DNA of 64,000 nucleotides from assembly GCA_035535015.1 (NCBI GenBank), contig DATLQU010000036.1, positions 114,537 through 178,536 of the forward strand, given 5' to 3'. Positions 16,973 to 25,506 of the stretch are shown piece after piece. The translations under genes were made by a program, and so were the position numbers. Numbering within the stretch: position 1 is the stretch's first letter; each line of letters begins with the position of its first letter. A model generated the notes under the pieces. The model had not been told where the DNA came from, searched no databases, and was given only the letters and a program-made list of their open reading frames with translations. The DNA comes from Palsa-661 sp035535015. GTDB lineage: Bacteria; Actinomycetota; Acidimicrobiia; Acidimicrobiales; UBA8190.

Positions 16973-17851
16973 TCAGCGCCGGCGGACGGCGGGGTGCGGA
17001 AGAGGGACGGGAACGGGTACGACGGCCTTCACGGGCCCGGACGCCGCCGCTGCATCCGCCGCCCGCCGCGCCCCGTTGGCCGCCGAGGTCGACCGGCCGG
17101 CGCGCGCCTGCAGGTAACGGACGAGACGCTTGTAGATCTTCCGGCCGCTCAGGGCGATCAACTCGGGGGCGAGTTCCTCGTAGACGGGTCGGCTCCCCAC
17201 GAAGGCATCGGGCGACTCGGTGCACCACCAGTGGAACTCGGCACCGCCCGCACCCCAGTCGCGGCGGTCCCACTGCCGGACCACTGACGTCACGTAGCCG
17301 TCGTCGGCCACCTCGTCCTCCCGGCGCAACGGAAGCTGCCAGCAGACGTCGGGCTTGAGCTCGAGGTGGGGCACACCGCGTTCGATGGCGGCCCGGTGAA
17401 GAGCACAACCCGGCCCGCCGGGGAATCCGGGCCGGTTCAAGAAGATGCAGGCGTCCTTCACCAGTCGCGTCGAGAGGTCGCCGCCGCTGCTGCGTTTCAC
17501 CACGCGGGGCTTGGCCCCGTCGCGCCCGTGTCCCTGCTTGCGGAATTGCCATTGCTCGGCCGTGAGGGTGGCCGCCGCCGCCTCGACCCGACGGGCGTCT
17601 TTGGCCCCGGTGAAGTGGGCCCCGTAGGAGCAGCATCCTTGTTCGAGCTCGGGCGCCGGGCCGGTCATGACGCCCTGGCAGCCCCGTCCGAAGATGCAGG
17701 TCCAGTTGCTCTCCAGAAAGGTCACGTCGAAGAGCCAGGTCCGCTCGTCGTCGGGGTCGGGGAAGCTCATCCACTCGTGAGCCCCGTCGGGCGCCTCTCG
17801 CCAGGTCTCGTCGGCCGCACTACGCGGTGCTCGGACTCTCTTCTCAGCCAT
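16973..17851 (-). CDS. Cysteine-rich DUF3109/YkgJ-like protein, third gene of the radical SAM operon
   Basis: 292 residues from ATG at 17851, only 3 bases after the radical SAM stop. Cys lie at about 52, 58, 73, 74, 135, 149, 170 and 210. The pattern TCIFGRGCQG, GCCSYGAHF, CIFLNRP...GPGCALHRAA and KPDVCWQLPLRR resembles Fe- or Zn-binding cysteine-cluster proteins (DUF3109, YkgJ). The C-terminal 60 residues are Ala/Pro rich. Its tight coupling to the radical SAM gene suggests it binds a metal cluster or handles the same substrate; that is inference. Confidence 0.75.
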   Translation of the reverse strand: MAEKRVRAPRSAADETWREAPDGAHEWMSFPDPDDERTWLFDVTFLESNWTCIFGRGCQGVMTGPAPELEQGCCSYGAHFTGAKDARRVEAAAATLTAEQWQFRKQGHGRDGAKPRVVKRSSGGDLSTRLVKDACIFLNRPGFPGGPGCALHRAAIERGVPHLELKPDVCWQLPLRREDEVADDGYVTSVVRQWDRRDWGAGGAEFHWWCTESPDAFVGSRPVYEELAPELIALSGRKIYKRLVRYLQARAGRSTSAANGARRAADAAAASGPVKAVVPVPVPLPHPAVRRR

Positions 17852-17854
17852 CGG

Positions 17855-19312
17855 TCAACTCCCGCCGGCGGTTGTCGCCGCTTCGACGATAAAGGTACGG
17901 AACTGTGCTTCGGTCGGTTCGGCGCAGCAGAACCAGGCTTCGGTCAGCCGGGGCCGGTCGTCGGGCGCCAGGGTGGCCCGCATCTGCTCGGGGACGACCG
18001 GTGCCGGACGGTCCGAACGTCCGAGCCCGGCATCGGCGGCGGCGCGCAGGGTCTGGTGGGCGGTTGCCGCCGACCACTGCTCGGCGGCGGCCTGCACGGC
18101 GATGGCGGCGAATTCTCGCTGGACGGCGTCGAGCCTCGGGTCGGGCGACTCCCACGTCCAGCCCAGGCCCTCGGTGTCATAGGGCCCGAGAGCGCCCTCC
18201 AGGGTCCCGGAGCCGAGCAGCAGCGACCCGGGGGGGACGAGAAGGCGGATGCAGTAGTGGACGGGATCGACATTGCCCACCAGATCGCAGTAGTCGATCA
18301 GATCGAACAGGGCCGTGATGTCCTCGGCCGTGGTCCACGGTGTGAAGGGCATGAGCGACGGTCGGGGCTCGATGCCGACCCGGCGCACGACGGCAACGGC
18401 GTCGATCTCATCGGCCACCGTGTGGCCCTTGTCCAATCGGCTGAGCACCCGGTCGCTGGCCGATTCGAAGGCCGACACCACGAACAGGCATCCGGCTCGG
18501 GCCAGAGCGGGCCAGATATCGGCGTGCCGCAGGATGTGCTCCACCTTCACCGTGATGTCGAAAGTCAGCTCGGGAAAGGCGTCGTGCACGGCGGCCACCA
18601 CCCGGACAGCGTGATGGGGGCCGTTCAAGAAGTCGGGGTCGCCGAAGGTGATGTGCCGGGCGCCGAGCTCCACCAGCTGGGCCACGTCGGCCACCACGGC
18701 GTCCTGGCCCACCAGCCGGGTGCGCCCGTCGTAGACCACGGGCACCGGGCAGTGCCGGCACCGGTGGGCACAGCCGTGGCTGGCCTCCACGTACCCGGCC
18801 AACCGCAACTCGCCGGCGACCGCCAGCCGGGCGTAACGGTCGAGCGGCGGCAGAAGGTCGCGGGCGGGCAGGTCGAAGCGGCCCCGGCCGAGCGAGACCA
18901 CAGCCTGAGCGCCGGCCCGCCGCCGACCGGCCGCACCGGTGGCGATCTCGCCCACCCAGGCCACGAGCTCGGGTTCGTACTCACCGGCGATGGTCCGGTC
19001 GACCAGGAATCCGGTGGACGTCTCGGCACGCCCGGCGTCGAGCCCGGCGTACAGACCGTAGAGACACAGCGGAACATCGGGTCGTCGGGTGCGCATCTCG
19101 CCGCACACGGCCAGGGCCAGCCGCATAGCCGTGTGCATGGGCACCGAGCAGGCCACGGCGTCGGCCCAGGCCACGACATCGGAGCCGAGGGGGTCCATGG
19201 CCAGGTCCACGCAACGCACGTCGTGTCCGGCGCGCCGCAGAGCACCGGCCGGGGAGGCCACATGCAGCGGCTGGTGACCGAGCTCGTAGGTGGACAGCAA
19301 CAGAACGTGCAC
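17855..19312 (-). CDS. CCAEP-tail radical SAM protein
   Basis: 485 residues from GTG at 19312. The N-terminal 125 residues form a Rossmann-like region resembling cobalamin-binding domains but without the DxHxxG ligand motif. The radical SAM cluster motif is CAHRCRHC (Cys181, 185, 188), followed by a TIM-barrel region (ITFGDPDFLNGP, SAFESASDRVLSRL). The C-terminus carries CCAEP (Cys462, Cys463). This matches the family known as CUAEP/CCAEP-tail radical SAM (seleno)proteins, whose function is unknown to me. Both positions are TGC here, so no selenocysteine is needed. It follows the ATP-grasp gene after 60 bp. Confidence 0.88.
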   Translation of the reverse strand: MHVLLLSTYELGHQPLHVASPAGALRRAGHDVRCVDLAMDPLGSDVVAWADAVACSVPMHTAMRLALAVCGEMRTRRPDVPLCLYGLYAGLDAGRAETSTGFLVDRTIAGEYEPELVAWVGEIATGAAGRRRAGAQAVVSLGRGRFDLPARDLLPPLDRYARLAVAGELRLAGYVEASHGCAHRCRHCPVPVVYDGRTRLVGQDAVVADVAQLVELGARHITFGDPDFLNGPHHAVRVVAAVHDAFPELTFDITVKVEHILRHADIWPALARAGCLFVVSAFESASDRVLSRLDKGHTVADEIDAVAVVRRVGIEPRPSLMPFTPWTTAEDITALFDLIDYCDLVGNVDPVHYCIRLLVPPGSLLLGSGTLEGALGPYDTEGLGWTWESPDPRLDAVQREFAAIAVQAAAEQWSAATAHQTLRAAADAGLGRSDRPAPVVPEQMRATLAPDDRPRLTEAWFCCAEPTEAQFRTFIVEAATTAGGS

Positions 19313-19343
19313 CAGGCCACCGTAGTGGCCCTCACCTCTCAGG

Positions 19344-19379
19344 TCGGAGAACTCACGTCTCCTTCGGAGAACTCACGTC
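19344..19379 (-). repeat. 20-bp-period direct repeat at the ATP-grasp stop codon
   Basis: TCGGAGAACTCACGTC occurs at 19344-19359 and 19364-19379, four bases apart. The second copy contains the ATP-grasp stop codon (read on the - strand). The first copy lies in the gap before the radical SAM gene. Confidence 0.95.
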
Positions 19380-20608
19380 GGCGCGCTGATCCGGATGTCG
19401 AGTAGCGCGCGCGCCTGCCGGAGGGCGGCCTCGACCCCAACGGGTGTTTCGCCCCGGGCAAAGACGAAGCCGAGGTAACGGCTCCCCTCGGGCACCGGCT
19501 CGACGGCTCGGCCGACGGGGATGGTGATCTGCACGTCGGTGATGCCGGGGACGCGCCCGGCGCGCCGGCCACCGTCGACGCCCTCCAGGATCCCGGCCCG
19601 GGGGATGGGCAGCATGAACACACCGGAGGCCCCGTGGCGACGTCGCATCGAGCCGAGCTCCCACCCGAGGGCCTGGGCGATCACCAACTGCTCCAGTGTC
19701 CGCCCGGTGGCGAATGTCAAGGTCCGCGCGCACAGGCCGCCGATGGTCCGGGCCGCCACCTCGATCACCACCGCCCGCCCTCCGCTCACCCGTACCTCGG
19801 CGTGCACCGGTCCCTGGTGGAGCCCCAGGGCGCGGCAGGCGGCGGCGGTGACGGCCGTGACCGCCTCGAGGTCAGCCGATCCGAGCCGCGACGGGGTCAC
19901 GTAGATCGACTCTTCGAAGGCGGGACCGTCGAGCGGGTCGGGTTTGTCGAAGACGGCCAGCACGGTCAGCTCCCCGTCGCTGAGCATTCCTTCCACCGCC
20001 ACCTCCGGTCCGGAGACGAAACGTTCGAGCAGCAACACGGCGTCCTCGTCACCGGTGGCGCAGGCGGTGATCCGCCGCACCCGCTCGACCACCGCCACCG
20101 CCTCGGCCGCGGTGTCGGCTCGCAGCACTCCCTGACTGGCCGACAACGTCAGCGGTTTGACCACGCACGGAAGCCCGACGGACCGGGCGAGCCCGGCGAT
20201 CTCGTCGGGCCCGGCGCCGGCGGCCACGGGGGCGAAGGCCGGTTGGCACACTTCGGCGGCTCCCAGCCGGGAGCGCATCAACAGCTTGTCCCGGGTGCCG
20301 GCCACGGCCTCGGGGGAGTTGTGGCGCAGCCCCAGGCGCTCAGACGCCCGGGCGGCCACCACGGCGCCCCGGTCGTCCACGGCCAGCACGGCGTCGAGGG
20401 GGGCCACGGCGTCGTGGCCCACGATGGCGGCGGCACCCCCCTCAGGGTCGTCGAGCGCCACCTGCAGGGCCCGGTCTCCCATCTGCTCGCCGAGCACGTG
20501 GACCTCGTCGGCCCCGATCACCACCTCCACCCCGAGTGTCCGTGCCCCCTCGAGAAAGTCCGCCACCCGGTACGTGGACGACGGAACGAGGAGGAGAACC
20601 CGGGCCAT
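19373..20608 (-). CDS. ATP-grasp domain protein, first gene of the radical SAM operon
   Basis: 411 residues from ATG at 20608 (MARVLLLVPSSTYRVADFLE). ATP-grasp features are RDKLLMRSRLGAAEV, LPCVVKPLTLSASQGV (nucleotide-binding Lys), LLLERFVSGPEVAVEG and metal-binding HAEVRVSGGRAVVIEVAART. The C-terminal 90 residues resemble the extra domain of carboxylate-amine ligases. It should join a carboxylate to an amine or thiol with ATP; substrate unknown. It starts 31 bp from a divergent NfuA-like gene. Confidence 0.88.
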   Translation of the reverse strand: MARVLLLVPSSTYRVADFLEGARTLGVEVVIGADEVHVLGEQMGDRALQVALDDPEGGAAAIVGHDAVAPLDAVLAVDDRGAVVAARASERLGLRHNSPEAVAGTRDKLLMRSRLGAAEVCQPAFAPVAAGAGPDEIAGLARSVGLPCVVKPLTLSASQGVLRADTAAEAVAVVERVRRITACATGDEDAVLLLERFVSGPEVAVEGMLSDGELTVLAVFDKPDPLDGPAFEESIYVTPSRLGSADLEAVTAVTAAACRALGLHQGPVHAEVRVSGGRAVVIEVAARTIGGLCARTLTFATGRTLEQLVIAQALGWELGSMRRRHGASGVFMLPIPRAGILEGVDGGRRAGRVPGITDVQITIPVGRAVEPVPEGSRYLGFVFARGETPVGVEAALRQARALLDIRISAPT

Positions 20609-20639
20609 GCCTCTATGATGGACCCCGGAGGTGGCGGCC

Positions 20640-21302
20640 ATGGCCGAGGATGTTGGACTGGCCGGTAATGGCCACACGAGCCCACCGGTGCTGGCGGTCA
20701 CGCCTGGGGCGCGTGGCGTCGTCCTCGAAGCGCGTGCCCAGGAAGCCGACGCCGACAAGCTGGCCCTCTGGGTCGAGGTCACCGGATCACGGGACACGGC
20801 CTACACCTATGACATCTATTTCCAGGTCGCCGCCGACGCCTCGGAGGCCGACTCTCTCGGGGGCGACGACGAGCTCAAGGTGGTCGTCCCCCAGTCCTCG
20901 GTGGCCCGCCTCACCGGCGCCCGCCTGGACTGGTCCGACGAGGGCGAGGGCGGCCTTGTCATCTTGAACCCCAACACCCCGCCCCGGGCCGACCTCTTCA
21001 CCAGCCGTCCGGCCGGTGACCTCACCGGCGACATGGCTCAGAGGGTCCTGGCCGTTCTCGAAGAGCAGGTCAACCCCTCGATCGCCATGCACGGCGGCCG
21101 GGCCGATCTGGTGGCCGTCGAGGAGGACATCGTCTACCTGCGGCTGAGCGGAGGCTGTCAGGGATGCGGACTCGCCACCGTCACCCTCTCGCAGGGAATC
21201 GAAGTGGCCCTGCGCGACGCTCTGCCCGAGATCGTCTCGGTGGTGGACGTGACCGATCACGCCAGCGGGGCCAACCCCTTCTACGAACCCTCGAAGAAGT
21301 AA
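20640..21302 (+). CDS. NfuA-like Fe-S cluster carrier protein
   Basis: 220 residues from ATG at 20640, nine bases after GGAGG. The N-terminal half (about 20-120) looks like a degenerate A-type (HesB/IscA) domain without its cysteines. The C-terminal half is a NifU C-domain with GGCQGCGLATVTLSQG, whose CxxC holds the cluster. It probably delivers Fe-S clusters to client enzymes, which could include the divergent radical SAM protein; that link is inference from position. Confidence 0.88.
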   Translation: MAEDVGLAGNGHTSPPVLAVTPGARGVVLEARAQEADADKLALWVEVTGSRDTAYTYDIYFQVAADASEADSLGGDDELKVVVPQSSVARLTGARLDWSDEGEGGLVILNPNTPPRADLFTSRPAGDLTGDMAQRVLAVLEEQVNPSIAMHGGRADLVAVEEDIVYLRLSGGCQGCGLATVTLSQGIEVALRDALPEIVSVVDVTDHASGANPFYEPSKK

Positions 21303-21393
21303 CCGCCGCCTCCGGGCGCCCCCCTTCGTCCGCCTGAGCGCCCCGGCGCGGGTCCGCGACGCCCAGAAGGCCGTCGGTTAGCGTGCGCCCGAT

Positions 21394-22179
21394 ATGAACG
21401 CCCTCGTCACGGGGGTGAGTGCTGCCGGCGGGCTCGTCCTCGGCGACGGGATCGAGATCCTCGTCCACCGCCTGGGGGAGCGCCGCCCGCTCGACCGACC
21501 GTGGTGGCGGTGCGAGGTCTGTGAAGCGCCCCCGACGGGGATCGGCCGGCTGCCCGTCGTCCGGGTCCTCTCCCGTCGCCGGGGCTGCCTCTCCTGCGCG
21601 GCGCCGGTCAAACAGTGGTTCCGTCCCGCCGCCCTGGCCGTGGTCAGCGCCCTCGTCCTCGGCGGCTTCGCCGCCCGCTTCGGCGCCGACGTCGTCCTGG
21701 CCGCCTACGCCGTCTTCGGGCTCTCCATGCTGGCCATCTCGGCCGTCGACCTCGAGCGCTGGATCATCCCCAACCGCATCATCTATCCCACCCTGGCCCT
21801 GCTCGTCCCCCTCTTCGTCCTGGCCTCGGCCGTCGACGACCGCTGGGGCTCGCTCGGTCGGGCCGCCGCCTCGGCCGCCGCCGCCTTCGCCGGCTTCTAC
21901 CTCCTCCATGTGGCCGTCCCCCGGGGCATGGGCTTCGGCGACGTCCGCCTCTCGGCTGTCATCGGCCTGGCCACCGGCTGGCTCGGCTACGGCCACGCCT
22001 TCGTCGCCTTCTTCGCCGGTTTCGTCCTCGGCTCCGTCGTCGGCATCGTGGTCATCGTGGTCACCGGCGGCAACCGCAAATCCCGGATCCCCTTCGGTCC
22101 CTTCCTGGCTGCCGGCGCCATCTTCTCCATCATCTGGGGCAACCCGGTGGCCCACGCCCTCTTCCATCGCACGGTCTGA
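21394..22179 (+). CDS. Prepilin peptidase, A24 family
   Basis: 261 residues, six or more hydrophobic segments. Two CxxC pairs in the N-terminal cytoplasmic loop (RCEVC, LSC region) fit the zinc-binding domain of full-length prepilin peptidases. The two catalytic Asp are in ISAVDLERWIIPNRI and GMGFGDVRLS (GxGD). It cleaves and usually methylates type IV pilin-like precursors. No pilin gene is nearby. Confidence 0.9.
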   Translation: MNALVTGVSAAGGLVLGDGIEILVHRLGERRPLDRPWWRCEVCEAPPTGIGRLPVVRVLSRRRGCLSCAAPVKQWFRPAALAVVSALVLGGFAARFGADVVLAAYAVFGLSMLAISAVDLERWIIPNRIIYPTLALLVPLFVLASAVDDRWGSLGRAAASAAAAFAGFYLLHVAVPRGMGFGDVRLSAVIGLATGWLGYGHAFVAFFAGFVLGSVVGIVVIVVTGGNRKSRIPFGPFLAAGAIFSIIWGNPVAHALFHRTV

Positions 22180-22247
22180 GTCCAACCCGGTCGCCCCCGG
22201 CGTCGGCAGGCTCGGGACCCCGGAACACCGGCGGTAGATTGCATGGC

Positions 22248-23438
22248 GTGCTTCGGTACCTGACCGCGGGCGAGTCTCACGGCAAAGCCCTCGTCGTCAT
22301 CATGGAGGGCCTCCCGGCCGGCCTCCCCATCACCGTGGGGGAGATCCAGGGCGAACTGGCCCGCCGCCGTCTGGGATTCGGCCGGGGTCCCCGTATGCGT
22401 TTCGAGGCCGACGAAGTCACCCTCCTGGCCGGCATCCGCCACGGCCGCACCCTGGGCTCGCCCGTCGCCATCGAGATCGCCAACACCGAATGGCCCAAAT
22501 GGGAGCAGGAGATGTCGCCGCATCCGGGCCTTCCCTCCAAGCTCCTCACCAAACCGCGTCCCGGCCATGCCGATCTGGCCGGCATGCAGAAATACGGATT
22601 CGACGACGCCCGCGACGTCCTCGAACGCGCCTCGGCCCGCGAGACGGCGGCCCGGGTGGCCGCTGGCTGTCTGGCCAAGGCCCTCCTGGCCCACCTCGGT
22701 ACCGCCGTCCTCAGCCACGTGGTGGCCATCGGCTCCGAACAGGTCGCCAGCGGGGCCCGCCCCCTTCCGGCCGACCTCGACCGGATCGACGGTTCCGACG
22801 TCCGCTGCTTCGACCCCGACGCGGAAGCCCGCATGGTGACTGTCATCAAGGCGGCCGCCAAGGAGGGCGACTCCCTCGGAGGAGTCGTCGAAGTCCTCGC
22901 CTACGGCGCCCCCGTCGGCCTGGGCAGCCACGTCCACTGGGACCGCCGGCTCGACGGTCTGCTGGCCCAGGCCCTCATGTCGATCCAGGCCATCAAGTAC
23001 GTGGAGATCGGAGAGGGAGCGTCGGTGGCCACCCGCCGCGGCTCGGACGCCCACGACGCCATCTCCTGGGACGCCGATGCCGGCACCTACGAGCGGGCCA
23101 CCACCAGGGCCGGCGGCATCGAGGGCGGCATGTCGACCGGCGGCCTCATCGTGGCCCGGCTGGGCATGAAGCCCCTGGCCACCCTCAACCGACCCGTCCT
23201 CGGCACCGTCGACGTGGTCACCAAGGAGGCGACCGTCTCGTTCAAAGAACGCACCGACGTCACCGCCGTCCCCGCCATGGGCGTCGTGGCCGAGACCATG
23301 GCGGCGCTCGTCTTAGCCTCCGAGATCCTCCGCAAGTTCGGCGGGGACTCCCTGGCCGAGATCGTCCGCAACCATGACAGCTACCTGGCCTCGCTCGCCG
23401 GGGGCTCCCCGTCGGCCGCGGTGGCCGGCGGTGGCTGA
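22248..23438 (+). CDS. aroC: Chorismate synthase
   Basis: 396 residues from GTG at 22248 (VLRYLTAGESHGKALVVIME). Motifs GESHG, RRLGFGRGPRM, RPGHADLAGMQKYGFDD and GGIEGGMSTGG are all present. It converts EPSP to chorismate with reduced FMN. It is the first of four coupled shikimate genes; aroK starts seven bases inside it. Confidence 0.97.
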   Translation: MLRYLTAGESHGKALVVIMEGLPAGLPITVGEIQGELARRRLGFGRGPRMRFEADEVTLLAGIRHGRTLGSPVAIEIANTEWPKWEQEMSPHPGLPSKLLTKPRPGHADLAGMQKYGFDDARDVLERASARETAARVAAGCLAKALLAHLGTAVLSHVVAIGSEQVASGARPLPADLDRIDGSDVRCFDPDAEARMVTVIKAAAKEGDSLGGVVEVLAYGAPVGLGSHVHWDRRLDGLLAQALMSIQAIKYVEIGEGASVATRRGSDAHDAISWDADAGTYERATTRAGGIEGGMSTGGLIVARLGMKPLATLNRPVLGTVDVVTKEATVSFKERTDVTAVPAMGVVAETMAALVLASEILRKFGGDSLAEIVRNHDSYLASLAGGSPSAAVAGGG

Positions 23439-23979
23439 CCGCATCCTCCTCGTCGGCATGATGGGAGCGGGCAAGTCGACGGTGGCCCGCCTCCTGGCGG
23501 CCCGCCTGGGCTGGACCTGGCTCGACACCGACACCGAGCTGTCCCGCACCGCCCGCTCCTCGGTCGCCGACCTCTTCGCCCAGGAGGGTGAGTCCCGATT
23601 CCGCCACCAGGAGTCCCGGGCCCTTCAGAAGGTCCTCGGCCGCGACGGGCCCCTGGTCGTCTCCGTCGGCGGTGGTGCCGTCCTCGACCAGGCCAACCGC
23701 GCCGCCATCGGGGCGGCCGGCACCGTGGTCTGGCTCCGGGCCCGGCCCGACACCCTGTTGGACAGGGTCAGCGACGGCGCCGGTCGTCCCCTTCTCGCCG
23801 GTCGCCGACCCGAGGACCGGGCGCACACCCTGCGCGCCCTCGACCGCCAGCGCCGGCCTCTCTACGCCGAAGTGGCCGACCAGATCATCGACGTCGACGG
23901 CCTCGACGCCCCCACCGTCACCGACCGCCTCCTTGACGCCGTCGGCCTCGACGCCCCGGGAAGAGGAGTCCATCCGTGA
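23431..23979 (+). CDS. aroK: Shikimate kinase
   Basis: 182 residues from GTG at 23431, overlapping aroC by 8 bases. The P-loop is GMMGAGKSTVARLLA, then LDTDTELSRTA (shikimate-binding Asp), GESRFRHQE, SVGGGAV and the lid region GRPLLAG. It phosphorylates shikimate with ATP. Confidence 0.96.
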   Translation: MADRILLVGMMGAGKSTVARLLAARLGWTWLDTDTELSRTARSSVADLFAQEGESRFRHQESRALQKVLGRDGPLVVSVGGGAVLDQANRAAIGAAGTVVWLRARPDTLLDRVSDGAGRPLLAGRRPEDRAHTLRALDRQRRPLYAEVADQIIDVDGLDAPTVTDRLLDAVGLDAPGRGVHP

Positions 23980-25022
23980 CCACCATCTCCGTCGCCCTCG
24001 GCGACCGCGCCTACGACGTCGTCGTCGGTCGCGGCGTCCGGTCGCAGCTGGCCGAGCTCCTGCCCCGCGGGGTCGAACGGGTCGCCATCGTCACCCAGGA
24101 GGCCATCGACGTCGACGTCGATCCCGGCGTCGCCTACGACGTCTTCTTCGTCCCCGCCGGCGAGGGGGCGAAAACCCTCTCCCAGGTGGAGGAACTCTGT
24201 CGGGCCTTCTCCCGGGCCGGACTGGCCCGGTCCGATGCCGTCGTCGCCGTGGGCGGCGGTGTGGTCTGCGACCTCGCCGGTTTCGCCGCCGCCGTCTTCC
24301 TCCGCGGCGTCGCCTACGTCACCGTGGCCACCACCCTCCTGGCCCAGGTGGACGCGGCCATCGGGGGAAAGACGGGCGTCAACCTGCCGGAGGGCAAGAA
24401 CCTGGTCGGCGCCTTCTGGCAGCCGTCGGCCGTCCTCTGCGACGTCGAAGCCCTCTCCACCCTGCCCGCCCGGGAGTGGGCCTCGGGCCGCGGCGAGATG
24501 GCCAAGTACGCCTTCCTCTCCACCGCCCTCCCCGACGCCCCCGCCACACCGCTGCTCGATCTGACCCTCGAGGAACAGGTGGCCCGCTGTGTGGCCATCA
24601 AGGCGGCCATCGTCTCGGCCGACGAGCGGGAGTCGGACCGCCGCATGATCCTCAACTACGGCCACACCCTGGCCCACGCCCTGGAGGCCGCCGCCTTCGG
24701 TCCCGACGCCCGCTGGGACCTCCGCCACGGGGAGGCGGTGGCCGTCGGCCTCGTCTTCGCCGCCCAGCTGGCCCACCGCCTGGGCCGGATCGACGAGGCC
24801 CGGGTGGCTCTGCATCGCAAGGTGGTGGCCGGCTTCGATCTCTCGGCCGACCTGCCCACCGGAGCCTCGGCCGGCGAGCTCCTCGGCTTCATGGCCCGGG
24901 ACAAGAAGGCCCGCCACGATCTGACCTTCGTCCTCGACGGCCCCGACGGGGTGGAGCCCGTCCACGGTGTCTCGCCGACGGATGTCTCCGCCGTCCTCAC
25001 CGAGATGGGATCGGCCCCGTGA
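23976..25022 (+). CDS. aroB: 3-dehydroquinate synthase
   Basis: 348 residues from GTG at 23976 in a GTGA overlap. NAD-binding and metal-site blocks are visible: GEGAKTLSQVEELC, AVGGGVVCDLAGFAAAVFLR, TLLAQVDAAIGGKTGVNLP, KNLVGAFWQPSAV, and the metal ligands in ILNYGHTLAHALE and LRHGEAVAVG. It converts DAHP to 3-dehydroquinate. Confidence 0.97.
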   Translation: MTTISVALGDRAYDVVVGRGVRSQLAELLPRGVERVAIVTQEAIDVDVDPGVAYDVFFVPAGEGAKTLSQVEELCRAFSRAGLARSDAVVAVGGGVVCDLAGFAAAVFLRGVAYVTVATTLLAQVDAAIGGKTGVNLPEGKNLVGAFWQPSAVLCDVEALSTLPAREWASGRGEMAKYAFLSTALPDAPATPLLDLTLEEQVARCVAIKAAIVSADERESDRRMILNYGHTLAHALEAAAFGPDARWDLRHGEAVAVGLVFAAQLAHRLGRIDEARVALHRKVVAGFDLSADLPTGASAGELLGFMARDKKARHDLTFVLDGPDGVEPVHGVSPTDVSAVLTEMGSAP

Positions 25023-25480
25023 GCCCGCCGCTGCTGCTTCTGCTGTCGGGACCGAACCTCGATCTCCTCGGGGAACGGGAGCCCGCCATCTACGGCACCG
25101 ACACCCTGGCCGATCATGTCGCCGCCGCCACCTCGGCGGCCCTGGCCGCCGGCCTCGCCCTCGAACACCGCCAGACCAATCACGAGGGAGAGCTGATCGA
25201 GCTCGTCCACGGGGCCCGCGGCCGCGCCGCCGCTCTGGTGGTGAACGCCGGGGCGCTCACCCACTACTCCTGGGCCCTCCATGACGCCCTGGCCAGTTTC
25301 GAAGGACCGGTCGTCGAACTCCATCTCTCGAACCCGGCGGCCCGTGAACCCTTTCGCCACACGTCGGTGGTCGCTGCCGTGGCCGACGGTTCCATCGCCG
25401 GATTCGGGGGTCTCGGCTACGTCCTGGCCGTCCAGGCGGTGGCCCGGCTCCTGGCCGCCCCCGGCCCGGCCACCCCGTGA
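25019..25480 (+). CDS. aroQ: 3-dehydroquinate dehydratase, type II
   Basis: 153 residues from GTG at 25019 (GTGA overlap with aroB). LLSGPNLDLLGEREPAIYG (catalytic Tyr near 27), RQTNHEGELIELVH, VNAGALTHYSWALHDAL and VELHLSNPAAREPFRH are type II signatures. The dodecameric enzyme dehydrates 3-dehydroquinate. Confidence 0.97.
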   Translation: MSPPLLLLLSGPNLDLLGEREPAIYGTDTLADHVAAATSAALAAGLALEHRQTNHEGELIELVHGARGRAAALVVNAGALTHYSWALHDALASFEGPVVELHLSNPAAREPFRHTSVVAAVADGSIAGFGGLGYVLAVQAVARLLAAPGPATP

Positions 25481-25506
25481 CCACCCACCAGGTGACCACC
25501 CACGAG
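25477..25506 (+). repeat. 15-bp tandem repeat, 2 copies, at the aroQ/aminopeptidase junction
   Basis: GTGACCACCCACCAG (25477-25491) is followed by GTGACCACCCACGAG (25492-25506). The first copy contains both the aroQ stop and the aminopeptidase GTG start; the second carries an in-frame alternative GTG. Confidence 0.93.

Noticed and set aside
17924..17929. Selenocysteine in the radical SAM tail
   Set aside because: Both codons are TGC, not TGA, so the protein is a normal Cys-Cys form.
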